From: an uncultured Bacteroidales bacterium
GTDB taxonomy: Bacteria > Bacteroidota > Bacteroidia > Bacteroidales > F082
NCBI GenBank assembly: GCA_947303395.1
Contig: CAMYYD010000007.1
Location: 62,001-126,000, forward strand
Reading direction: 5' to 3'
Length of the DNA: 64,000 nucleotides
Part shown: piece by piece, positions 49,501 to 55,052 of the stretch
Numbering within the stretch: the stretch's first letter is position 1
How the letters are laid out: every line of letters begins with the position of its first letter
Position numbers and translations under genes: made by a program
The notes under the pieces: generated by a model
Seen by the model: the letters and a program-made list of their open reading frames with translations, nothing else
Told to the model about the DNA's origin: nothing
The model's database searches: none

Positions 49501-50080
49501 GAGCAACCCATACGCTTATGCCGACAATATGGTGATTTTCGCTACTGCAATTGTGGCCAATGAAGAGCAGCATGATGCCGACCTTGAACTCGGCGCATTT
49601 GTTGATGGCGTTTGCCGTGGTAGAACTCACATGAGATATTTCGAACCTCTCAACCGTTATCTCGCTTTGATGACTGTGTCGGGTGAGGAAGGCGATGTAA
49701 TTGAATTTGGTCTTGTTAATGCCAATAGTAATCTTATCAGCCTCGATTGTTCTGATAATGTAGTGTTCGAAAGCGATGCTATTATCGGTAGCTTGGATGA
49801 GCCGTTTGAGGTTCACTTCTCGGCAATGCAGGAGTTCAGCAGAAGCCAGCTCGAAATGTTCCCTAACCCAGTAAGCCGTAACGAAACAGTTACATTCAAC
49901 TTGCCAGACGATGAAATGGTTAAGGAAGTTGTTGTGACAAATGCAGTGGGCGCAGTTGTAAAGCATAATGCTTCATCGCTCACAATGATTGGCGAGGGAA
50001 TGCCAATGTCGGGAGTTTACATGGTGAAAGTTATCTGTAACTCTGGCAATGTTTATACTGGCAAACTTATTGTGAAATAA
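46583..50080 (+). CDS. Modular T9SS adhesin-like protein (paralog E)
   Basis: 1165 residues. The signal peptide (KKTLLLLLFAVFAMGFSANA) is followed by a beta-rich N-terminal domain (CEIKFYLHDAYGAGWN ... YHYEFVLNC) not seen in the other paralogs. Then come an InlB-like repeat, the jelly-roll module (GLYVGNDENSNVNI ... LALVIHDHT), four more InlB-like repeats (about 47735, 48290, 48500, 48715), with one HWTPIEGNQ...GAFCGDECRA module between the first and second of these. The shared GWNWWST (about 48956), AFVDGVCRGR (about 49590) and sorting-domain cassette ends it (FPNPVSRN ... YTGKLIVK). It has no catalytic motif and no LRR. It is probably a surface adhesin, and 13 bases separate it from the next gene. 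Confidence 0.88.
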   Translation: MKKTLLLLLFAVFAMGFSANACEIKFYLHDAYGAGWNTNQIKVDYINNSIVQTENMTILDGNQAMYTIDVDDGSTISIDWILNYNDGVSRSFSIKFTNGIRIYESPVLENGYHYEFVLNCSDATKQRSITVNPNPLDGGNVSGSGNYEPMTSVTVSATPNDGFLFNNWSIDDEITATTLSYTFDVDYDYNIIGNFFEYNGLYVGNDENSNVNIPLNSSKKHSVSQQIYTRSGDGLTAGVINSIAVYNNGTEKTRNIDVYMVNIGSKESFDGTKDWISLTADDKVFSGIVSLPQGQWTTIAFNVGENAFTLNDNNNLALVIHDHTATGSAGCEFRVFPANNDANQTLYYLSSLSSINPLSLSSKTGTLLASKNQIVFGYSSMSCTVTATSHNTTYGTVTGGGTYTSGETCTLTATAATGYEFKCWKEANTIVSTDAEYTFTVEGDRTLTAYFGTHWTPIEGNQTTATVKGVVSINGQQQVNPDNVLEVGAFCGDECRAVTRPQYFPPTQEYVVQMSVRSNVLSGETITFRLYNYATMEEYDICPNTIEYVAEAVYGGMGNWFQFAFYTELDITTSVNPENAGIVTGAGSYLYGTQATITATPNEGYVFVNWTKNNVEVSTNPSYTFTVEEAAEYVANFNIVISATANPTAGGTVTGAGNYAYGTTCQLVATNNSGYEFVNWTKGGVEVSTEPSYSFTVEAPGAYVANFNPIEFEINAIVNPAEAGTVSGAGMYMVGTNCTLTATANPGYEFVNWTKDNVEVSTNASLSFTVEGAATYYANFTGKQVTQLVNGWNWWSTAIETDNNSLTVLEETLGHNGLTIKSQDLATENYYQDLGYDYWWGALTMLNNESNYLIQTNAACEVVMTGEYVDPAEHPITIVPNWSWIGYPVNATQEVADAISNTFVPADGDMIKSQGASITYYDGYGWWTSEVINMIPGKGYKYQSNASENKSLTFVNNGNSNSKSGSIDNHYWKSNPYAYADNMVIFATAIVANEEQHDADLELGAFVDGVCRGRTHMRYFEPLNRYLALMTVSGEEGDVIEFGLVNANSNLISLDCSDNVVFESDAIIGSLDEPFEVHFSAMQEFSRSQLEMFPNPVSRNETVTFNLPDDEMVKEVVVTNAVGAVVKHNASSLTMIGEGMPMSGVYMVKVICNSGNVYTGKLIVK

Positions 50081-50093
50081 ATTAGATACAAAA

Positions 50094-51599
50094 ATGAGAA
50101 GATTTCTAATAACATCGTTTATATGCGTATGTTTTGTGCTCAATGCATTAGCTCAATCTAAGATAACGATTGATGAGAATGAGTTTGATACACCTTATAC
50201 ATTGGAAACTAATATTTCTGCTACAACAGTTACAATTCCTAGTGATTGTCAATTGACAATACCAAATGGAAAAGTTTTAACAGTTACTGGTACACTAACT
50301 AGTCAAGATGTTAATTGTTTGATTATTGAAGAAGGTGGACAGTTGGTATATGTTGGTAATAATACAGTAAAGGCTACTGTTAATAAACATATTGATGCTT
50401 TTGCAGGTTATAAATGGTATACTATATCAACTCCGATGGTGGAACCGAGTATTATACATAGTGCATTATGTCCTAATGATGACTCACATTATGATTTATA
50501 TCAATACATTGAACCGGGACAAGGCTGGGTGGAATCTTTATCTGTTGATCCTGAATTTGACGAACAATTAGGAATGGGATATCTGTATGCTAATACCGTT
50601 AACGATGTTTATCGTTTTGAGGGTGAATTGAACACACAATCTAATCAGAGTATTATTGTAACATATACTGGTGATGTAGAATTAAAAGGTTTTAATCTTA
50701 TTGGTAATCCTTATCCTCATGATATATACATGGGTAGGTATAATACATCTGCGGGGTATAGAAATTGTGCTATTTATCACGACAAAGTATTGCCATATTA
50801 TTATAGTATCAATGGTAGCGGTAGTTGGATTAGTTATGAATTTACGGATGCTATAAAGCCCTGTCAAGGTGTATTGATAAAATTAACTGACAATACGGAT
50901 GATGGTTATTTGCGTATTGATAATACTGATCATAATCCAGATTTTTATTCACAATCAACTGCTAACAGGATTTTTGAACCAAAACTTATTATGACGGTTT
51001 CAGGTAATAGTGGAAAAGATAAAATTATTGTTCATTTAAGCGATGGTATAGGTTTGGATAAAATAGATCATATATCAGAAAATGCTCCGTATATGTGTGT
51101 CAATTACGATAATAAAGACTATGCAATAGTTCATGTAGGTAGTGATTGTAGTACATCGGATATTATTTTTAGAAATAATCAGACAGGTTTCTTTACATTA
51201 AATGTGGAGGAAGGTTTGTCAGATTTCAGTTATCTGCATCTTATTGATAATATTACTGGAGATGATATTGATTTGTTGATGGAACCTAGTTATAAGTTTG
51301 CAGCCAATGGTAACGAATACGAATCACGCTTTAAATTAGTTTTCGCTCCTAATTCAAATGATGGTATTGATAATACAATCTTTGCATATATTTCAAATAA
51401 CGATATCATAATTTCAGGAGTTAAAGAGAAAGCTACATTACAGGTTTATGATATTACGGGTCGTATAATTAGCTCTGATATTATTTCTGGCACAGAAGGC
51501 AGTGTTTGTCGTGTCTCTAAACCAAATGTAACAGGTGTTTATGTGTTACGTCTAATTGAAAGTAATAATGTGAACACACAAAAAATAGTTGTTGAATAA
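50094..51599 (+). CDS. T9SS-sorted protein of unknown function, second gene of the paralog E operon
   Basis: 501 residues. It has a signal peptide (RRFLITSFICVCFVLNALA) and then a beta-helix-like start (TVTIPSDCQLTIPNGKVLTVTGTL ... IIEEGGQLVY), common at the beginning of Bacteroidota surface proteins. The middle (AGYKWYTISTPM, FNLIGNPYPHDIYM) is a recurrent T9SS-cargo motif set in which the protein describes no known catalytic site. The C-terminus is a shorter sorting domain (ATLQVYDITGRIISS ... GVYVLRLIES...QKIVVE). It lacks the GWNWWST/CRG cassette of its neighbours. Codon use is more AT-rich than in the paralog tails. The stop overlaps the next ATG (TAATG). Confidence 0.8.
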   Translation: MRRFLITSFICVCFVLNALAQSKITIDENEFDTPYTLETNISATTVTIPSDCQLTIPNGKVLTVTGTLTSQDVNCLIIEEGGQLVYVGNNTVKATVNKHIDAFAGYKWYTISTPMVEPSIIHSALCPNDDSHYDLYQYIEPGQGWVESLSVDPEFDEQLGMGYLYANTVNDVYRFEGELNTQSNQSIIVTYTGDVELKGFNLIGNPYPHDIYMGRYNTSAGYRNCAIYHDKVLPYYYSINGSGSWISYEFTDAIKPCQGVLIKLTDNTDDGYLRIDNTDHNPDFYSQSTANRIFEPKLIMTVSGNSGKDKIIVHLSDGIGLDKIDHISENAPYMCVNYDNKDYAIVHVGSDCSTSDIIFRNNQTGFFTLNVEEGLSDFSYLHLIDNITGDDIDLLMEPSYKFAANGNEYESRFKLVFAPNSNDGIDNTIFAYISNNDIIISGVKEKATLQVYDITGRIISSDIISGTEGSVCRVSKPNVTGVYVLRLIESNNVNTQKIVVE

Positions 51600-51880
51600 T
51601 GAAAGATAGGGTCATGAAAAAGATATTATTATTAATTGGCGTATTTATAATAGCATTAAGTGTCAATGCTCAAAGTGATGGCTTCTTTAAAAGTACTTAC
51701 AATGATAACGTATACAATAGAATTGGATCAGAAGTACCTACCGGAGGTCTCCCATCATTGCCTGATTTTAATGGAGAGCTAGTACAGGAAGCTGAAGCTC
51801 CTCTCGGCACTGGCATCTTCCTTCTCACCGCTCTTGGAGCCGGTTATGCTATCTCAAAACGCCGCAAGGAAGAGAGATAA
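51599..51880 (+). CDS. Small exported protein with an exosortase/sortase-like C-terminal tail
   Basis: 93 residues (88 if the ATG at 51614 is used). The signal peptide KKILLLIGVFIIALSVNAQ is followed by about 40 polar residues and then PLGTGIFLLTALGAGYAI and SKRRKEER. A short Pro/Gly motif, one hydrophobic helix and a basic end form the three-part layout of PEP-CTERM/PID-CTERM-type sorting tails. Whether an exosortase-like enzyme recognises it, or it is just a small membrane protein, cannot be decided here. It is the last gene of a three-gene unit with coupled start (TAATG). Confidence 0.75.
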   Translation: MKDRVMKKILLLIGVFIIALSVNAQSDGFFKSTYNDNVYNRIGSEVPTGGLPSLPDFNGELVQEAEAPLGTGIFLLTALGAGYAISKRRKEER

Positions 51881-51911
51881 TAGAGTATAGATTATAGATA
51901 ACAGATAATAG

Positions 51912-51965
51912 AGGCGCTAAGCGATGTGGTGTTTAAAAGCTCCAAATCGCTTGGCGCTTGTTTTA
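51912..51965 (+). terminator. Terminator ending the T9SS cluster
   Basis: AGGCGCTAAGCGAT (51912-51925) pairs with ATCGCTTGGCGCTT (51946-51959) over 14 positions with two G-T wobbles and a 20-nt loop; GTTTT follows. A related inverted word CGCTTAGCGCC recurs at 52123-52133. Confidence 0.65.
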
Positions 51966-52003
51966 AAACAACAAAAACGGGTTCCACCAAACGATGAAAC
52001 CCG
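51966..52003 (-). terminator. Minus-strand terminator of the candidate small RNA
   Basis: On the minus strand CGGGTTTCATC pairs with GGTGGAACCCG (11 bp, two G-U wobbles) around the loop GTTT, followed by TTTTTGTTGTTTT. On the plus strand the wobbles become C-A mismatches, so the signal is directional. Confidence 0.75.
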
Positions 52004-52053
52004 ATTTATACGGCACCCGAAGGTTTGATTTCTCAGGGACACAACGGGAATTA
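51970..52053 (-). ncRNA. Candidate small RNA of about 80 nt
   Basis: A good minus-strand promoter (52059-52087) and a directional terminator (51978-52003) bracket about 80 bases without an open frame of useful length. The RNA could form a 5' hairpin between CCCG and CGGG (around 52045 and 52018) and ends in the terminator hairpin. I do not recognise it as 6S, SRP RNA, tmRNA or a known riboswitch. It could be a trans-acting or antisense RNA against the 3' region of the T9SS operon; end points are estimates. Confidence 0.45.
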
Positions 52054-52058
52054 GATTG

Positions 52059-52087
52059 CAAAGATACAAAATCTTGTTTAATATGCA
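52059..52087 (-). promoter_or_regulatory. Promoter of the candidate small RNA
   Basis: On the minus strand TTG (52087-52085), an 18-bp spacer and TATCTTTG (52066-52059). Confidence 0.6.
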
Positions 52088-52187
52088 ACTGGTTTTTTGA
52101 CAATTTTTATAAGATTCCTCGCTTAGCGCCAGGTTGTCTCAAGTGTACTGGATTGGTTGACAGTTTCCTGAAACAGTTGACATAAAC

Positions 52188-52299
52188 GGTTAACGGTAAA
52201 CGGTAAATTTTAAATGCAACGCATTTTTCCAACATGGTATATATATGATTTATTAATGCAAATCCACGTACAAATGCATTTTACCGTTAACCGTTAACC
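52188..52299. repeat. Inverted-repeat element of about 112 bp
   Basis: GGTTAACGGTAAACGGTAAA (52188-52207) is matched at 19 of 20 positions by the reverse complement of 52280-52299. The 72 bp between contain no frame. Each arm contains tandem CGGTTAA/CGGTAAA words. It could be a small non-autonomous element or a repeat remnant; no target-site duplication was evident. Confidence 0.6.
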
Positions 52300-52416
52300 A
52301 TCGCTTCGTGAACGACACGAAGAATCAGGTAGCATTCACGAAGGAATCACGAAGGAATTAGGAAGCGCCCAAAAGAAAAATTTTCAGCAATCAGCTGCAC
52401 GAGATAAAATTTTTAT
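52300..52416. other. Intergenic stretch with one small hairpin
   Basis: CTTCGTG (52304-52310) and CACGAAG (52316-52322) form a short hairpin, followed by degenerate TCACGAAGGAAT repeats. No gene is seen here. Confidence 0.4.
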
Positions 52417-52424
52417 TATTTTTG
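52417..52424 (+). promoter_or_regulatory. -7 promoter box of the GNAT module
   Basis: TATTTTTG followed by CAGCGC; the leader to the ATG at 52453 is about 25 nt. Confidence 0.55.
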
Positions 52425-52452
52425 CAGCGCAAACAAATAAAAATTAAAATAT

Positions 52453-52608
52453 ATGCAAACCCCATTTAAAGAAACCCCGATTTTATACGGTAAAGACGCC
52501 CGCCGTTTTTTACAGCGGATGAAGGAGAAACGTACAGAAACGCCAGAACAAAGAGAAAGAAGAATCGCAAACTACGAAATGGCGATGAGAATGTTTAAAG
52601 ACAAATAG
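52453..52608 (+). CDS. Small basic protein, candidate antitoxin to the adjacent GNAT protein
   Basis: 51 residues, ATG to TAG: begins QTPFKETPILYGKDARRFL and continues with a charged helix (RMKEKRTETPEQRERRIANYEMAMRMF). The beginning P.L.G.DA.RF and the length resemble short proteins I have seen preceding GNAT acetyltransferases and toxins in Bacteroidota. The gene has its own promoter box and ends eight bases before the GNAT start. I infer an antitoxin role from the arrangement only. There is no classical ribbon-helix-helix N-terminus, so DNA binding is uncertain. Confidence 0.6.
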   Translation: MQTPFKETPILYGKDARRFLQRMKEKRTETPEQRERRIANYEMAMRMFKDK

Positions 52609-52616
52609 AATTGTTT

Positions 52617-53177
52617 ATGAAAACCAAAACAAATGAAACCTTAGAAAAGAAGTTTTATATCGAACAATTGAATGACTCCAACAGAGTGGCGTCGTTCGAT
52701 TGTGGCGATGCCGATTTAAACGACTTCATTCTTAATCAAGCGCAATTGTTTTATAAGGAAAAACTGGCAGTTAATTATGTTTTAAAAGCCAATGAAAACG
52801 AAAAAGAAATCGCCGCTTTTTTCAGTTTATCCAACGATAAGATTGCAATCACTGACTTTGAGGATAAAAACAAGTACAACCGTTTCAGCAGGAGGTTTAA
52901 TAATCGAAAACGTTTTAAAAGCTATCCTGCAGTGAAAATCGGTCGGCTCGGCGTTTCAAATTCACATAAAGGTGAAAAAATAGGCTCGTTTATTATGGAT
53001 TTTGTCAAAAGCTATTTCATCTTTAATAACAAATCTGGTTGCCGCTTTCTCACTGTCGATGCCTATTATGAAGCGATCCCATTTTATCAGAAAAACGGCT
53101 TCATACCTCTAAATGAAGCGGACGCCCATGATAAAACCAGGCTTCTTTATTTCGATTTAAATGACGTGAGCGATTAA
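52617..53177 (+). CDS. GNAT family N-acetyltransferase, TacT-like candidate toxin
   Basis: 186 residues from the ATG at 52617 (a TTG at 52611 is in frame). The GNAT fold is recognisable: FDCGDADLNDFI near the start, a beta-strand/acetyl-CoA loop region IGRLGVSNSHKGEKIGSF (the Q/RxxGxG/A loop is degenerate here), then DAYYEAIPFYQKNGF with the tyrosine used as general acid in TacT-type enzymes. In TacT toxins the enzyme acetylates aminoacyl-tRNA; whether this one does so or modifies a small molecule is not shown by the sequence. Pairing with a small upstream gene supports a toxin-antitoxin module. Confidence 0.8.
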   Translation: MKTKTNETLEKKFYIEQLNDSNRVASFDCGDADLNDFILNQAQLFYKEKLAVNYVLKANENEKEIAAFFSLSNDKIAITDFEDKNKYNRFSRRFNNRKRFKSYPAVKIGRLGVSNSHKGEKIGSFIMDFVKSYFIFNNKSGCRFLTVDAYYEAIPFYQKNGFIPLNEADAHDKTRLLYFDLNDVSD

Positions 53178-53211
53178 AAAATTGGCAGCTGTAATCTCTT
53201 ACAACTGCCAA
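53176..53211 (-). terminator. Terminator of the POT transporter gene
   Basis: On the minus strand a 13-bp stem (TTGGCAG-T-TGTAA with TTACA-G-CTGCCAA, one U-G pair) around GAGA precedes six T (53181-53176). The plus strand has a C-A mismatch at the wobble, so direction is minus. Confidence 0.8.
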
Positions 53212-53232
53212 CTTCAAACTTTAAACTCTAAA

Positions 53233-54927
53233 CTAAGCAGTGACGCGTTCGAGCCATTTCACCATGCCGAACATCACCGACATCGAGACAACGCAGATGG
53301 CGAGGAACACGCCCCAGCATACCCAGATGTCCCAAGCGTTGTACATGAGGGGTCCGACGAAGATGAACAGGTTGCCGATAGCTGTTGCACCGAGCCACAA
53401 ACCCTGGCATAAACCCACCATGTGACGTGGAGCCACCTTTGATACGAATGAAAGTCCGAGAGGTGAGATGAACAGTTCAGCGACTGTCAAGAAGAAGTAA
53501 GTCACGATAAGCACCCATGGTCCTGATTTTGCGAGACCGTTAGCTGCCATCGTAGCTGCATCCATTGCGCGGAACTCTTCGCCTGAAGGATAGCCACAAG
53601 AAATTGAAAGCGCCATCAGGAAGAGATATGCCAATCCGGCGATACCCATACCGTAAGCGATCTTGCGAGGTGTTGAAACGCCTTTGCCTCTTCTGACCAG
53701 CCATGCGAAAGCGGCCATGACGAGAGGTGTTAAGACGATGACATACAATGGGTTAAGTGCTTGCCAAATCTCAGCAGGGAAGATGTCGGTGACAACGAAG
53801 TCGCGTGCCAACAACGTCAACGACTGGCTGTTCTGGTGGAACGAGAGCCAGAAGAAGATGGCGATGCCGAGAACTGCAAACAAAGCGTAGAGACGCTGTT
53901 TGATTTCCTTTGCCATTGCGAGTTTTTCCTCCTGAGTGTATTCGACCACTTCGGCTTTCTCTTTCTTTGCCGGCTGTGGGAAAATCTTCTTTGTGCAGAG
54001 GAATACTGTCAATGAAATCATCATGGCGATCACTGAAGCGATGAATGCAAAGTGAACGCCAGTGTTGAACACGTCAATATATTGTGAGCTGAATGTCACG
54101 AGGTTGTCAGGCATTGCTGCACCGTCGACCAGTGATTTAGCCATGTTTTCGGTGAACTTTGTTGTCTGTTCGCCATTGGCGAGATATTGATGGCAGAGTG
54201 CCGGCATGTCGGCGTTGTAGACGAAGTTATGTACTCCCAACCACCATTTACGAAGCATAGGAGCCACGAATGGAGCGATCACACCGCCGATGTTGATAAA
54301 CACGTAGAAAATCTGGAAACCGCTGTCGCGACGGTCTTTTGCCTCAGCTAAAGCCTCAGGACCTTTTTCAGCGGCTTCGGCTTCGAATTTGTCGTAAAGC
54401 TTACCTACAAGAGCCTGCAAGTTGCCTTTGAACAGACCGTTACCAAACGAGATGCAGAGCAATGCGAAGCATGTGAAGATCAAGATACCCCACCATGCGC
54501 CGCCGTTGTCGAGGATGATGCCGTTGGCGTCCTTGCTGAACAACGGGATAGCCAGTCCTACATAACCTGCTGCCATGATAATCAAGCCCCACTGGATAGT
54601 TCTCGGATAGTTCTGAGTGCGGTCAGCAATGATACCACCCACCAAACTCAAAACGTAAATTCCGAAATAAAACACCGAGTAGATGATACTTGCGGTCTTA
54701 TCCGGCAAACCGAATTTTGAAACGAGGAACAACAGCAGGATGGCGTTCATGATGTAATATCCGAAACGCTCGCCCATGTTGCTCAAAGCTGCTGCAATCA
54801 AGCCTTTAGGATGATACTTTTTGGCTTGACGGAGATAATAAACCAAAAATGGGATGACGACGATCAAAACGCCGATCAAAATCACCAACAATTGGTTGGT
54901 CGCCCATAAACGTTCAATTAATGACAT
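53233..54927 (-). CDS. POT/PTR family proton-dependent peptide transporter (MFS)
   Basis: 564 residues with about 12-14 membrane helices, in the inner membrane. Family: proton-coupled oligopeptide transporters importing di- and tripeptides. The POT motif on the first core helix reads SNMGERFGYY: the E-R-F-x-Y-Y part is intact, but the first glutamate of ExxERFxYY is Asn. The N-terminal YLRQAKKYHPKGL is typical, and a cytoplasmic charged loop (AKKEKAEVVEYTQEEKLAMAKEIKQR) splits the two halves. A large periplasmic segment (about residues 230-310) is longer than in small POT proteins. A -7 box (TATTTTTG, minus strand 54993-54986) lies about 60 bases upstream. Peptide import fits the nearby secreted proteases, as inference. 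Confidence 0.85.
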   Translation of the reverse strand: MSLIERLWATNQLLVILIGVLIVVIPFLVYYLRQAKKYHPKGLIAAALSNMGERFGYYIMNAILLLFLVSKFGLPDKTASIIYSVFYFGIYVLSLVGGIIADRTQNYPRTIQWGLIIMAAGYVGLAIPLFSKDANGIILDNGGAWWGILIFTCFALLCISFGNGLFKGNLQALVGKLYDKFEAEAAEKGPEALAEAKDRRDSGFQIFYVFINIGGVIAPFVAPMLRKWWLGVHNFVYNADMPALCHQYLANGEQTTKFTENMAKSLVDGAAMPDNLVTFSSQYIDVFNTGVHFAFIASVIAMMISLTVFLCTKKIFPQPAKKEKAEVVEYTQEEKLAMAKEIKQRLYALFAVLGIAIFFWLSFHQNSQSLTLLARDFVVTDIFPAEIWQALNPLYVIVLTPLVMAAFAWLVRRGKGVSTPRKIAYGMGIAGLAYLFLMALSISCGYPSGEEFRAMDAATMAANGLAKSGPWVLIVTYFFLTVAELFISPLGLSFVSKVAPRHMVGLCQGLWLGATAIGNLFIFVGPLMYNAWDIWVCWGVFLAICVVSMSVMFGMVKWLERVTA

Positions 54928-54985
54928 AAACTTAAAATTTTAATTATACATAGAATTATTTCTCGTTTTCATTTCAAAAAACGTA

Positions 54986-54993
54986 CAAAAATA
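54986..54993 (-). promoter_or_regulatory. -7 promoter box of the POT transporter gene
   Basis: The minus strand reads TATTTTTG, with a leader of about 58 nt. Confidence 0.5.
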
Positions 54994-55026
54994 ATAAAAA
55001 CTTTTAATATCAAAGAGAAAAAATCG

Positions 55027-55034
55027 TAATTTTG
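55027..55034 (+). promoter_or_regulatory. -7 promoter box of valS
   Basis: TAATTTTG, 18 bases ahead of the ATG at 55053. Confidence 0.6.
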
Positions 55035-55052
55035 CGCTTTAATTTATAAAAA

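Noticed and set aside
51994-52185. Open frame of 63 codons starting MKPDLYGTRRF in the gap after the T9SS cluster
   Set aside because: It runs through the minus-strand terminator and small-RNA promoter, has no promoter or start signal of its own and no protein-like composition.
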